Positions 54,454-63,934 are shown, numbered from the stretch's first letter. The stretch: 64,000 nucleotides of DNA from Companilactobacillus mishanensis (GCF_003946505.1 NZ_RHON01000003.1:62001-126000); one strand, 5' to 3'. Program-made: numbers and translations. The notes: generated from the letters alone by a model not told the origin.

Positions 54454-55576
54454 TTACACTTTTTCATCTGTTGGAGAGTATTTTTCTCCTCGAAAATAAT
54501 ATTTGAAACGGATGAATACATATTTTGATACGACAAATATTTTCTCTCGTACTAAATCAATTGCATAACAAATTAACATTATAAGTAACACTGACAAGAA
54601 TCCGTATAGATTTACTAGTTTATAATCTGCGATATTTTTGAAACTGACAAATTTCCATAATTGTTTAATCACAAAAATGTTCTCAGTAATTAAATAGACA
54701 GCTAACATATGACCGGCAAGTTTATTTATTGAACTTGAATATCGTGGTTTTAGCGAAATAAATACCACAAATAGACCAACTGCTGCCATCAATGCGAAGA
54801 ATCCAGTAAAGATATTTATATATCTGAATTTCAAATACACAATGTCATAAAAGGAAACCGAATAAATAATCAGTAAGTTGACTAAAAGTAGGATCAAAGC
54901 TTTTAAAATTAAAATCGGCTTAAGCTTAACAAACTTTCTAATATACATCCCTATTGCATAGGAGGTTATAACTATACCAAGTCCAACCGATTCAGAGGCA
55001 ACATTATTCTTTAATAGTGGAAAAATACTACAGATAACGATCATTATTGCCAGTACGTATTTAAATTCACCTTTGTTCAATCCTCCTAACCCTTTATTTA
55101 TGATTGGCAGGAATAACATAAGTAAAATATATGCCGTTATGAACCAATAATGATTGAATAATATTGGCATTACAGACATCAATATATTAGGTGCATGATT
55201 CAATGGCATTAATGGATCCACAATATTGGGAAAATTATTTAGTGGCCATCGATAATGAAGTCCGATAGCTAAAAATAGCAGGCTGTAAAAATATGCTTGT
55301 GAATATATTTTGAACGCTCTAAAACGCGATTTTTCAAGGCTTTGAGTACCCCCCCCCGATATAAAATCCGGTTATCATCACAAACGCATAGACTCCAATA
55401 TCTCCTAAAGGCAAGTAAATCAGAAGCTTGAACGCATCGATTGCTTTCCCACCTTTTAATAGCAGATCACTTCGTTCACCTTGTCCCCAAAGACTAAAAT
55501 GATGCAAAGTAATCAGAACAATACTAATGATTCGTAACAACTCGACATTTGAATTTCGAATACTAACTTTCTGCAT
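54454..55576 (-). pseudogene. Acyltransferase-3 family gene interrupted at a G9 tract (possible phase-variable gene, OFF)
   Basis: The first part (55576 to 55334) encodes QKVSIRNSNVELLRIISIVLITLHHFS, the start of an Acyl_transf_3 membrane O-acyltransferase with the family His. It reads into a coding-strand G9 tract (55349-55357) and stops at once. With eight G, the frame continues GGGTQSLEKSRFRAFKIYSQ and joins without a break the remaining frame to 54454, giving about 373 residues with ten helices. The rest is intact. So the gene is off by one base in a homopolymer, as in slipped-strand phase variation; recent loss or a sequencing error are the alternatives. Would acylate a sugar or wall polymer. 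Confidence 0.7.
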
Positions 55577-56208
55577 TAGACAATTATTCCAGCCTTAATT
55601 TATTAGGTTTGTATAATTTAGTGATTTAAACTTATCAATCTATACATAACTTTGAAAGATTAATATTTTAGTTTGGGGAAAATCCACATTAATTAATAAA
55701 TAACGATAATCCTCAAAGTGATTTTCCTGTGCAATATTTATACTCTAAAATTGAATAATCAACTAATAGAACAATACTTCTCACCATCATCAAATCATTA
55801 ATCGATTATTCGAAATAAGATTAATTGTTAGATATTATTCAAAATTCATAACAAGATACCAACTTATTTTTAATTGTTAAATATATCTTTGAGGCGTATT
55901 CACCCAATCATTAATATTATTGATTTAATTGCTTTTCAATATGATTCATCATTTATATAAACATTTTATTTACAAGACTTCACGGTAAATACAAGCAATC
56001 AACACAATCATTTTTCCTACACAGTAATACTGAATCAATAATTAATTATTTAATCGATATAATTAGGGGTTTTTCATCCCATCAAATACGATAGGATTCA
56101 AAAGTCGGCAAATTTTATGCATACACTATTTACTTATTTGTGGATTATTTTCATAAAACTAATGTTATATTCAACTCATCCTAATTGAGGATGGGAATGA
56201 GGGATACG
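55577..56208. other. AT-rich intergenic stretch
   Basis: Over 600 nt without a supported gene. Very AT-rich, no clear hairpin, repeat or short frame with a ribosome site. It should hold the promoters of the acyltransferase (-) and the lipoprotein (+). Confidence 0.5.
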
Positions 56209-56844
56209 ATGCAAATTTTCAGAAAACTTGGAATTCTACTATTCACATTGATAGCTATGATTTCTTTAACCGCTTGCGGTGGAAATAAGCAATCTTCAGA
56301 AACTCATGATAAAACTAAGCAAGAAAAGAAAGTTGACCACAAGGATACTGATAAAAAAGATTCTAACACCGATGATGAAAATGATGATGATAACAATGAT
56401 CAAGAACAGGAGACTGATATTAAATCATCTGGACAATCATCTAAAGTAAATAAAACTCCAAACGTCTCAAAGAAAGTAAAGAATGGGACAACTTACAGTT
56501 CGAGCCATAAAGCTACTACTACCAAATTACCTGCAAAATCCAATACACAGTCTGCACCTGCCAGAAGCAACGTTCGTATGGTGGCAAATGAGGATGAAGC
56601 TTCATCATTATGGGCCTATGCAAATAATGTAGACTACCCAAATGATTACTACAGGGTCTATCAAGTTTCAAATGGTTTTAAAATGGTCCCTATCGACAGT
56701 TATGCAAAACAAGGACATTCATCTTTCATAATGACTTTCAATGGTGATGCCTATACATTAAATGGAAAATTGATCTCACCTTTTTCAAAACTTGCCGCAC
56801 CTAAAGATCCCGAAGGAACAACACATGGGTGGCATGGATATTAA
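56209..56844 (+). CDS. Acidic-linker lipoprotein
   Basis: A 211-residue lipoprotein; lipobox SLTAC (Cys about 22). A strongly charged Lys/Asp/Asn/Glu linker (about 25-85) and a Ser/Lys/Thr region lead to a C-terminal domain of about 80 residues (NEDEASSLWAYANNVDYPNDYYRVYQVSNGF in its first part) ending GTTHGWHGY. Several in-frame starts exist; ATG 56209 has GAGGG 5-6 nt upstream. Design resembles the lipoprotein at 38305. Function unknown. Confidence 0.6.
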   Translation: MQIFRKLGILLFTLIAMISLTACGGNKQSSETHDKTKQEKKVDHKDTDKKDSNTDDENDDDNNDQEQETDIKSSGQSSKVNKTPNVSKKVKNGTTYSSSHKATTTKLPAKSNTQSAPARSNVRMVANEDEASSLWAYANNVDYPNDYYRVYQVSNGFKMVPIDSYAKQGHSSFIMTFNGDAYTLNGKLISPFSKLAAPKDPEGTTHGWHGY

Positions 56845-56909
56845 ACTCCAGTCATCAAACAGATATTAAGCCTTTTTCGTTTAAACCACTCCCTAGAAAT
56901 AAATTTTTG

Positions 56910-56937
56910 AGTTCAACCTTAACGGTTGAACTTTTTT
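56910..56937 (+). terminator. Terminator of the lipoprotein gene
   Basis: AGTTCAACC / GGTTGAACT with a TTAAC loop and T6. Confidence 0.85.
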
Positions 56938-56973
56938 GATACGAAAAAATCCACTTTCTTTTCAGAAAATGGA

Positions 56974-58122
56974 TTAATTGATTCCTAGTAAAATGTATCT
57001 AATCTTGGGAATTTTGCTCATTGTATATGTCAGTATCACACAGAATAACGACGTTATAAGGAAGACCAAGAAAAAGTTCTTAACTCCCCAAATAGTATCA
57101 ACAAACATCATCACGATTCCATGAGTCAAATATATTCCGTATGACAAATTGGATAGTGTTGTCGTGAACTGCTGTACTCGAAGTGAAATTGGATGATTGA
57201 TACTCCATTTTTTTATCGCCCAAAATATTGATACCGCAAAGAACATAACTACTAATGAATCACTTCCGACGACCGGAATATTAGTAATGTGTTTGTTATT
57301 GAGAATATTGATCAATATCGTAAAGATTGCTATTACAGCAATCACAGTAAAATTCAATGAGGTCGATTTATATTTTATTGGTGCTTTATGTAGTCGATAT
57401 CCCAATAAGAAGTAACCAAATACCTGACCCAGAAAAATCATGTTGTAAGCTGGCAAATAACTAAAGAATCCTGCGTACTGCTTTGGCACGACGACCGCAA
57501 TAAATGGGAATAACATATTAGTCACAAACCATATGCCTAGAATGTAATCAACCATTTTCAAACTGGAGTTATCTACAAATACCTTCATCAGTGGCGATAA
57601 TATATAAAATCCAAACAGTGGATACATGAACCAGAAAGCAACTGTTGGATACTGATAATACATTGACAACATATTTTCCAACCAAACATTGAAATTAAAA
57701 TTGTGCCCCACTTCACTAAAAACAGCCATCGTTAAACCTGCCCAGATCAGAAAGGGAATTCCAATTCTCGGCAATCTTCGAGTAAATAAATATTTGATAC
57801 TACGTGAGTTGTGGCTGGACAAAACCATTGCTCCACTGATCATGAAAAATATTCCCACACATGGTGTGACCATCCCTAACAATACATTTACGACATACCA
57901 TTTTGTTGTGAACATAGCTTCAGTTAATGGAGTTGCCAGAGAATGGGAGAGTATAACGCCGAAACTGGCCAAAACTTTCAGATAATCAATGTAAACCGAT
58001 CTGCTACCTGACACCACTTTTTCGTCGGTATTTGTCCTAAATCTATGTTTAGGAATTGCTGTTGTTAAAGAAGCCTCTGATAATGCCCCTTTTTCTGTCT
58101 GGGAAATTTTATTTTCCTTCAT
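56974..58122 (-). CDS. Acyltransferase-3 family membrane protein
   Basis: A 382-residue membrane O-acyltransferase. A cytoplasmic N-terminal stretch (to about 42) is followed by SVYIDYLKVLASFGVILSHSL with the family His near residue 61, FFMISGAMVL, a basic loop (YLFTRRLPRIGIPFLIWAGL) and about ten helices. Members transfer acetyl, succinyl or other acyl groups to exported glycans. It has no SGNH domain, so it is not a full OatA. It follows the DUF6056 protein gene by 24 nt. Confidence 0.8.
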   Translation of the reverse strand: MKENKISQTEKGALSEASLTTAIPKHRFRTNTDEKVVSGSRSVYIDYLKVLASFGVILSHSLATPLTEAMFTTKWYVVNVLLGMVTPCVGIFFMISGAMVLSSHNSRSIKYLFTRRLPRIGIPFLIWAGLTMAVFSEVGHNFNFNVWLENMLSMYYQYPTVAFWFMYPLFGFYILSPLMKVFVDNSSLKMVDYILGIWFVTNMLFPFIAVVVPKQYAGFFSYLPAYNMIFLGQVFGYFLLGYRLHKAPIKYKSTSLNFTVIAVIAIFTILINILNNKHITNIPVVGSDSLVVMFFAVSIFWAIKKWSINHPISLRVQQFTTTLSNLSYGIYLTHGIVMMFVDTIWGVKNFFLVFLITSLFCVILTYTMSKIPKIRYILLGIN

Positions 58123-58146
58123 TTCGTTTTTCCCCTAAATCAGATT

Positions 58147-59406
58147 TTAGTACCCTTCAATTCGATTGATTCCAAAGTGTTTAGCCATCCAGATATTCAT
58201 CCAATCGTAGCTCTCTTTATGAATCTGAGCAGTTCCTTTATATGCGTTATAGGAAGTTTCAGGCTCTGATATCATTGGAACCCTAGCAATATCCATATTT
58301 TTGGCTTTGCTATGTCGAATAATTTTGTATTGGTTATGAACCTCTTGATTCGTCGTACTTATGTCGGAGTGAACCTGATGATAACTGAACAGAAATATCA
58401 TCCCCAAACCGACACCAAACATAATCAAATAATCCACATCAAAATTTTCAAAAACATTGAAAGCCAGTATCATCAAAACAATTCCTAAAAATACGGCACC
58501 ACCGAAGAATGTCCTCTTGGGAACGACTGGCGATAATGCCATTGAATATATAGAAGCGAGATGAGCTAACGTGAACATGCCAATAAACATCAAACTTTGT
58601 CGATCAATCTTTTTAGACAACAAGCCTGCAATAAATAACGTCGCCATTATCAAGTAAATTATCCAGAACTGATGAAGCATCATTTTATTGATACTCAAAA
58701 AATTATTTAATAGAAAGTTTTCATCTGTTGCGACATGTGCGCGATGCAATGACCCAGGCGATTGTATCATCAACGCAAACCCCGAAATAGCTGACATAAT
58801 GCCTGCGCCAACCACATAATCTAGTTGTTTATATTTGAGTAGGCGATATACCAATATTGCTGAAGCAATCAAAATAGCAGTCGGCCCTGAATTTTCATTC
58901 GTGGCTCCTGCCAAAAAACCTAGCAACAGAGAAACAATGATCGCTAATTTATTTGATTTATCCTCTTTGAGACAGAATAGAATGAAGCCTAAATAAATCA
59001 AACTCGTCCACAAATAGTTTCCAGACCCTGATATCCACAAAACAGTTTGCCCAAAATCTGGAATAAAATACCAAAGGTAAACGAAAGTTACCATAAGTAA
59101 AAATGCATTCAGTTTTTTACCAGTTATGGTCCTAACTATAAGGCTCATCAACACTATCAAACCAATAAAAGCAACACTGTTGAATACATCAAAAATCAGT
59201 TTGTTATTAAATTGCATGAAAAATTGAACGATAGTATGGGCAACAAAGCGGCCATTCCAATTGAAGTAATGATTAATTTGAGACTGTGGGATCAATAATG
59301 TATTAATAATTTGAGAATTGTACGTCGGAACTGGCTTCTGATAGACGAATCTATATACGTAGTCATCCCCACAATATAAGGTCAGAATATTCAACACTAG
59401 AATCAA
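58147..59406 (-). CDS. DUF6056-like polytopic membrane protein
   Basis: A roughly 420-residue protein with about ten helices. YCGDDYVYRF near the start and YFNWNGRFVAHTIVQFF match DUF6056/GtrII-like proteins thought to be GT-C glycosyltransferases. The first canonical start in frame is TTG 59406, in the middle of a helix. The frame continues upstream 27 codons to an ATA at 59487 placed 7-8 nt after AGGAAA; those codons encode KKIIYKTQQELKDRP and the first half of the helix, so the true N-terminus is probably there. Co-transcribed with the acyltransferase. Confidence 0.65.
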   Translation of the reverse strand: MILVLNILTLYCGDDYVYRFVYQKPVPTYNSQIINTLLIPQSQINHYFNWNGRFVAHTIVQFFMQFNNKLIFDVFNSVAFIGLIVLMSLIVRTITGKKLNAFLLMVTFVYLWYFIPDFGQTVLWISGSGNYLWTSLIYLGFILFCLKEDKSNKLAIIVSLLLGFLAGATNENSGPTAILIASAILVYRLLKYKQLDYVVGAGIMSAISGFALMIQSPGSLHRAHVATDENFLLNNFLSINKMMLHQFWIIYLIMATLFIAGLLSKKIDRQSLMFIGMFTLAHLASIYSMALSPVVPKRTFFGGAVFLGIVLMILAFNVFENFDVDYLIMFGVGLGMIFLFSYHQVHSDISTTNQEVHNQYKIIRHSKAKNMDIARVPMISEPETSYNAYKGTAQIHKESYDWMNIWMAKHFGINRIEGY

Positions 59407-59602
59407 CGAAAAAATTGCGATAATTACTAGTAATGTGAATGGTCGATCTTTTAATTCCTGTTGAGTTTTATATATTATCTTCTTTATATGCTTATTTCCT
59501 TTTAGTCAGTTATTAAACTAACAATCTATTAGAGTTGGCTTTAATTATAAGTGGAAACAAGTTCTTATTCAATCTTTTTCACTATCGAAATTGATATAAA
59601 AA

Positions 59603-59643
59603 AATAGTGCTATGCAGTATACAAAAAACTGCGTAGCACTATT
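59603..59643 (-). terminator. Terminator of the pepC transcript
   Basis: On the - strand AATAGTGCT..GCAGT pairs with ACTGC..AGCACTATT and is followed by T7. It lies after structured elements D and C, so the pepC mRNA may have a 3' UTR of about 570 nt. Confidence 0.8.
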
Positions 59644-59660
59644 ATTATTTTTATCTTTTT

Positions 59661-59845
59661 GTCGCTCCTAAGACAAGGGACTTCACCTGCTGTGGGTCGC
59701 TTCAGCCTGACTTTGTCAGGCTTCTCGCTCAACTTGAAGCCGAGGAGTTCTCTCGTCTTCAAGCTTGCCCATGGGCTAAGTAAGCATGGTTCGCTGACTA
59801 AGTCCATTATCACAGCTGGTTACATCCCTTGTCTTCTCCGCTGAG
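59661..59845 (-). ncRNA. Structured 3'-UTR element, copy C
   Basis: Read on the - strand: outer stem AAGACAAGGGA/TCCCTTGTCTT (59825-59835 with 59670-59680), then AGCTGTG/CACAGC, and three inner hairpins in the same order as copy D: GGAC...GCCC-type, CTTGAAG-A-CGAG/CTCG-G-CTTCAAG, and AGCCTGAC/GTCAGGCT with a three-base loop. Located 140 nt beyond copy D and just before the terminator. Strand is inferred from position and similarity to D; the pairing itself is close to symmetric. Confidence 0.55.
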
Positions 59846-59984
59846 TTTGTTTGGTTATACTCTAGTTTTTAAGAATTAATCATTTATTCCAAATTCATCC
59901 ATAAACTTATAATTCCCCAATTTGAACATCAAGAATGAAAAACATCATCCTACCTCACTCAAACTGACACTGCAGTCAGCACCA

Positions 59985-60170
59985 AACCCAACCGAAGGAA
60001 GACAGAGACGGAGGTGCTGTGAAAACTCTGTTAGCTGAGAATCAGCTTACAGAGTGGACGAGTTTGAAGACTGACATGAACTTCGTCAGGCTCCAAACCG
60101 AGCCCTTGGACCGCACTTTGGCCGAGAGCGGTCCCACAGCCACCGCAGTCACTGTCTTCCGAAGGTGGAA
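59985..60170 (-). ncRNA. Structured 3'-UTR element, copy D
   Basis: Read on the - strand: GGAAGACAG/CTGTCTTCC (60152-60160 with 59997-60005), GCTGTG/CACAGC, hairpin GGACCGC/GCGGTCC, hairpin GTTTGGAG-C-CTGAC/GTCAG-T-CTTCAAAC (60062-60098) and hairpin ACTCTGT.AGCTGA/TCAGCT.ACAGAGT. The middle hairpin repeats copy B's TTTGGAGCCT ... AGTCTTCAAA, with the same G-U pair and C.T mismatch; the G-U exists only on this strand. It begins 10-20 nt after the pepC stop. Confidence 0.6.
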
Positions 60171-60179
60171 AGGAAAAAC

Positions 60180-61493
60180 CTACTCCATAGCATCCCAAGC
60201 AGGCAATACAATCGGATCATCAGCATAAGCAGCTAACTCTTGATCAGTGAAATACTTCTTATTGATAACTACCTCGTAGACGTTGTTGTCAAACCATTCA
60301 TCGTCCATAGTGAAGTAACCTTTGTTTCCATTTTCTTCACCCCAAGAATTTTCAACTTTCCAACGATTAGGAACATCATTGATCACATTGGCACCTGTAA
60401 ACACCATCGCATGTGTAACTGAAGCATTCCCGTAATCTAGAGCCTCACCTTTGGTCATTTTAGTATCAATACCAAAGAGTTGATCATATTGATACATATC
60501 ACCAAACAACAAACCTTGGCGACGTTCTGATTGATTTCCAACATCATTCCCAAACCAAACTGTGTCATTGCCTTTCAATTGTTGAATTGTAAGTTCCTTC
60601 AATCTTTCAATTGGCAAATTGAAGAACTTCTCCTGAACTCCACCAACAATATTTCCTTGTGTATCAATGGTATATGATTGGTTATATTTTTTTGATTCTT
60701 GTGGAGAATTCATAACGCCGATATAGTCATCTAAATCTAATGAGAAATAATTCTTCAAAAAGTCTAATGGTGTTATTGTTGGTTCTTCAATAATTTTCCC
60801 ATCATCGTCTTTCAATGATAATTCAAACTCAACTGGAGGTTGGCCAAATGAGTATACACAGATACGATAGATGTCTGATAACATTTGTTGGATACATTCA
60901 TCAGTTGGCTGATTATTCTTGATCATCTCACGTATCTCAATGCCATCTTTTCTCAATAACTTATTTATAGTCGAATTGAACTCGGATGTGTTATCTGATG
61001 CCACAGTCTCTGGCATTACATAGTCCGGAACCACACCGTATTTCTCGATCAAATTAGCAGCATATTGCCATTGTCCACCGTCACCGCTGGGGCTTGTGAA
61101 CAACCAATTTACTTTTCGATCAGTGATTGGTAGATCAGCTGTCTCTACGATGTTTTGGAAGAAATAATTTGCCTTTTCTAGTCGGTCATAGAATGAAAGA
61201 TAGTTTTGTGACAATTCAAAATCTTTCATATTGTATCTAGTAGCGAATTCTGTTCTAAGATTAGTTAAGCTGGAGAACAGCCAGCAACGTCCAGAACGCT
61301 TCTGATTTGATACTTTACCTGTTGGTACTTCTATATTGAACACTGGATTCAATTTACTTTTTGCGTCAGAATTTTGTGTGGCTTTAAAAATTCCAACTTC
61401 TGCCACGGCGTTTTTCAAAGCATTGTTTGAAACGTCGTGATTTAAGTTAGCCTGAAAATCTGCTAAACTAGCTTTATTGATTTCTTTAGTCAA
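60180..61493 (-). CDS. pepC: Aminopeptidase C (bleomycin hydrolase family)
   Basis: A 437-residue papain-fold cysteine aminopeptidase. Catalytic Cys is in RSGRCWLFSSL (about 68), His in VTHAMVFTG (about 356) and Asn in VENSWGEENG (about 377). The C-terminal arm that trims the active site in PepC ends at ...PAWDAME. Works in the cytoplasm on peptides from casein or other protein. TTG 61493 has GAGGTG 7 nt upstream; the open frame extends 14 codons more. Divergent from gatD with only about 58 nt between starts. Confidence 0.9.
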   Translation of the reverse strand: MTKEINKASLADFQANLNHDVSNNALKNAVAEVGIFKATQNSDAKSKLNPVFNIEVPTGKVSNQKRSGRCWLFSSLTNLRTEFATRYNMKDFELSQNYLSFYDRLEKANYFFQNIVETADLPITDRKVNWLFTSPSGDGGQWQYAANLIEKYGVVPDYVMPETVASDNTSEFNSTINKLLRKDGIEIREMIKNNQPTDECIQQMLSDIYRICVYSFGQPPVEFELSLKDDDGKIIEEPTITPLDFLKNYFSLDLDDYIGVMNSPQESKKYNQSYTIDTQGNIVGGVQEKFFNLPIERLKELTIQQLKGNDTVWFGNDVGNQSERRQGLLFGDMYQYDQLFGIDTKMTKGEALDYGNASVTHAMVFTGANVINDVPNRWKVENSWGEENGNKGYFTMDDEWFDNNVYEVVINKKYFTDQELAAYADDPIVLPAWDAME

Positions 61494-61551
61494 ATTAATC
61501 ACCTCATTAACTAAATATATTACAATACTTTTCAACCTATGGAGAAATGTT

Positions 61552-62229
61552 ATGTCTGAAACGATTAAAATTGCTTACCTATATGAAGACTTAATGAACA
61601 CGTATGGAGACAGTGGCGATGTTAAAATTCTCAGTTTCCTATTAAAAGAACAAGGTTACGATTCTCAAGTAGATAACATCAGTATCGATACCAAGAATTT
61701 CAACGCTGCCGACTACGACTTCCTATTTTTCGGTGGTGGTCAAGATTTCGAACAATCCGTTGTTGCTAAAGACCTTGTTCGTAATCGTGAAACTATCAAG
61801 GATTACATCGAAGCTAACAAACCAATGTTGTGCATCTGTGGTGGCTATCAATTCCTTGGTAAATACTACGAAACTGTTGGTGGAGACACTATCCAATGTA
61901 TGGACATCCTCCCAATGCATACTGTTTTCAAAGCTGATAGCCGTATGATCGGTGATACAACTTACGAGACTGAATGGGGAACTGTTCATGCTTTCGAAAA
62001 CCATAGTGGTCGTACTTATTTCGATGACAAAGATAAATTGAAACCACTTGGTAAAATGATCGAAGGTTACGGAAACAATCCTGAAGATAAAGCTGAAGGA
62101 ATGCGTTACAAGAACACGATCGGTTCATATTCACATGGGCCAATTTTGAAAAATGAAAATATCGCCAAAGCTATTGCTGAAAAAATTATCACTGCTCATA
62201 AAGAACGTATGGCTGAAATGGCAAAATAA
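61552..62229 (+). CDS. gatD: Lipid II isoglutaminyl synthase, glutamine amidotransferase subunit GatD
   Basis: A 225-residue class-I-like amidotransferase. FFGGGQDFEQSVV, the nucleophile elbow MLCICGGYQFLGKYYE (Cys about 88), FENHSGRTYFDD, EGYGNNPEDKAEGMRYKN and GSYSHGPIL with its catalytic His match GatD closely. GatD supplies ammonia to MurT, which amidates D-Glu of lipid II. ATG 61552 has GGAGAA upstream. No murT is adjacent, which is unusual. Confidence 0.88.
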   Translation: MSETIKIAYLYEDLMNTYGDSGDVKILSFLLKEQGYDSQVDNISIDTKNFNAADYDFLFFGGGQDFEQSVVAKDLVRNRETIKDYIEANKPMLCICGGYQFLGKYYETVGGDTIQCMDILPMHTVFKADSRMIGDTTYETEWGTVHAFENHSGRTYFDDKDKLKPLGKMIEGYGNNPEDKAEGMRYKNTIGSYSHGPILKNENIAKAIAEKIITAHKERMAEMAK

Positions 62230-62231
62230 AA

Positions 62232-62254
62232 AGACTGGAAAAAATTTCCAGCCT
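62232..62254. terminator. Terminator of gatD
   Basis: AGACTGGAAA / TTTCCAGCCT followed by T7 on the + strand; may also serve the convergent surface-protein gene. Confidence 0.85.
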
Positions 62255-62263
62255 TTTTTTCTA

Positions 62264-63286
62264 TTATTTAGTTATTACTACACCAGAGCCATCTGCTTGA
62301 TATGGATGACTACCATATTCTACCTGACGTAACCAGGCATCATTAGAAACTTGATAGTAACACACGCCATATTGATCGTAAGCAACTTTAGTTATCTTCC
62401 AATCACTGTCTGCAGGCAATGTGTAATTCCAGATATCACCATTTGCTTTGTATAGCGTTACACTAGCATGATTGAAATCCATGATATTAATCGTGACTCC
62501 AGAATCAACATCCTGGAAGTTTCTTAAGACAAATCCGGAATTGGCATTTGAACTAAGTGTGACTGACTCTTCTGGAAGCCATTCATGAGTGGAAACTCTG
62601 TATTGGATTTTTCCTGTAGAATTATCGATACGATATTTATCAGTGATCCAACCACTGTTTGGTGCGACACCCCTATTACTCTTGGTCTCATCATTAATAA
62701 GTGGAAGAGTTGCGTAACCGTTTGTGACGACACCTTTCATATTGACCACAGTATATCTGTTTGCGTCACTCACTTCCAAAGTTGAATAATCATCTATTAT
62801 TTGGTCACCAATTTCAGTATCACCTTTATATGCTAATAAATGTAATGTATCAAATCTTGATGCATCTCCTGCCATACCTAACAGGGATTGAATGTCAGGT
62901 GTAGCACCGTAACTGTAGTAATTAGAAGCAACAACTGTAAATTTAACCCCTGATAATCTATCCTTCAAAGTTTGATCAATGCCACTCTTAAAAATATATT
63001 TCTGTACTTTGGCATTTTTTGACAATAAATCATCAAGACTCATTGGGACTCCATAATTGACCATCATAGTAGCTGGTCCAAAGTCTACATCGTAACCAGT
63101 GTTGATCTTTTTGTTGACGTAGTTATCAAATAATTCTTTGACCGCAGCACTACTATCATCAGTTTCTGTTGCAGTTTCAGTTCCAGTAGAATTGCTGTCA
63201 TCCGCAGCAAAGGCTGGACTAGTGATTCCACTTCCAACTATTAAACCTAGTGCCAATAGCACTATTACATTCCTCATTTTTTTCAT
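62264..63286 (-). CDS. Secreted SLAP-repeat surface protein 3
   Basis: A 340-residue exported protein; signal peptide to about residue 27 (SPAFAADDS). The central part (about 40-180) has no recognised fold. One clear SLAP/DUF5776-type module follows (NRGVAPNSGWITDKYRIDN ... QYRVSTHEWLPEESV), then a second with NYTLPADSDWKITKVAYDQ and YYQVSNDAWLRQVEY. It belongs with the proteins at 18403 and 22145. ATG 63286 follows GGGGGA by 4-5 nt. Confidence 0.7.
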   Translation of the reverse strand: MKKMRNVIVLLALGLIVGSGITSPAFAADDSNSTGTETATETDDSSAAVKELFDNYVNKKINTGYDVDFGPATMMVNYGVPMSLDDLLSKNAKVQKYIFKSGIDQTLKDRLSGVKFTVVASNYYSYGATPDIQSLLGMAGDASRFDTLHLLAYKGDTEIGDQIIDDYSTLEVSDANRYTVVNMKGVVTNGYATLPLINDETKSNRGVAPNSGWITDKYRIDNSTGKIQYRVSTHEWLPEESVTLSSNANSGFVLRNFQDVDSGVTINIMDFNHASVTLYKANGDIWNYTLPADSDWKITKVAYDQYGVCYYQVSNDAWLRQVEYGSHPYQADGSGVVITK

Positions 63287-63307
63287 AATATCCCCCAATA
63301 AAAAAAA

Positions 63308-63335
63308 TCATACACCTATTGTAGTAGAAGTATGA
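63308..63335 (-). terminator. Terminator of the ECF S-component gene
   Basis: TCATAC / GTATGA with a 16-nt loop, followed by T8 on the - strand, 9 nt after the stop codon of the transporter gene. Confidence 0.6.
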
Positions 63336-63343
63336 CTCTTTTT

Positions 63344-63934
63344 CTATCTCAAGAACTTATTTGACTTCAATATTGCCATCGATATCGCTGGTGCAATGAT
63401 GATTGCGGCAATCATTTCAGGGACACCATTAGTTCCGACGATAACTAACAATAATTTGTTAAGTAAATCAGTCTGTGTTCCGTAGGCTTTTGCCATGGTG
63501 CTTGAATACATAACTCTCATTAGTACTAATACTAAAACTGTATTCGTTAAGGAACCAATAGCTGCTGAAACTCCCATTCCAACAACTTGTTGTTTAGTGT
63601 GATTTTTGAACCATAGGTAGATCCAACCTGCAATCAATCCGACTAATACTCTAGGAAGAATTGCGATAACAGGGTTGGTAAATACTGTTGTATCAATGAT
63701 TGATGTTGGACTTGTTAAGGCACGGATAATTGTTCCGATTCCCCAAACTAATCCGACTATACCACCGTCAACAGGCCCCAATACGATACCGGCAACTATA
63801 ACGGTGATATGGATAATTGTAATGTTAACAAAACCAGTTGGAATAAATCCCAAAAATGGCACCATTGACTGTACGAAAATGATTGCCATCAAAATCCCCA
63901 ATATGGCAGTTTTGTAAGCTTTTTTCTTTTGCAT
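63344..63934 (-). CDS. ECF transporter substrate-binding (S) component
   Basis: A 196-residue membrane protein with six helices. KTAILGILMAIIFVQSMVPFLG holds the A-x-x-x-A-like helix 1 used to dock on EcfT, and GPVDGGIVGLVWGIGTIIRAL is the second conserved segment of the ECF S superfamily. It binds a vitamin or precursor; pantothenate-type (PanT) is possible but the ligand cannot be read from sequence. No Ecf ATPase genes are nearby, so it should share a general module. GAGAGGG precedes ATG. Confidence 0.75.
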   Translation of the reverse strand: MQKKKAYKTAILGILMAIIFVQSMVPFLGFIPTGFVNITIIHITVIVAGIVLGPVDGGIVGLVWGIGTIIRALTSPTSIIDTTVFTNPVIAILPRVLVGLIAGWIYLWFKNHTKQQVVGMGVSAAIGSLTNTVLVLVLMRVMYSSTMAKAYGTQTDLLNKLLLVIVGTNGVPEMIAAIIIAPAISMAILKSNKFLR

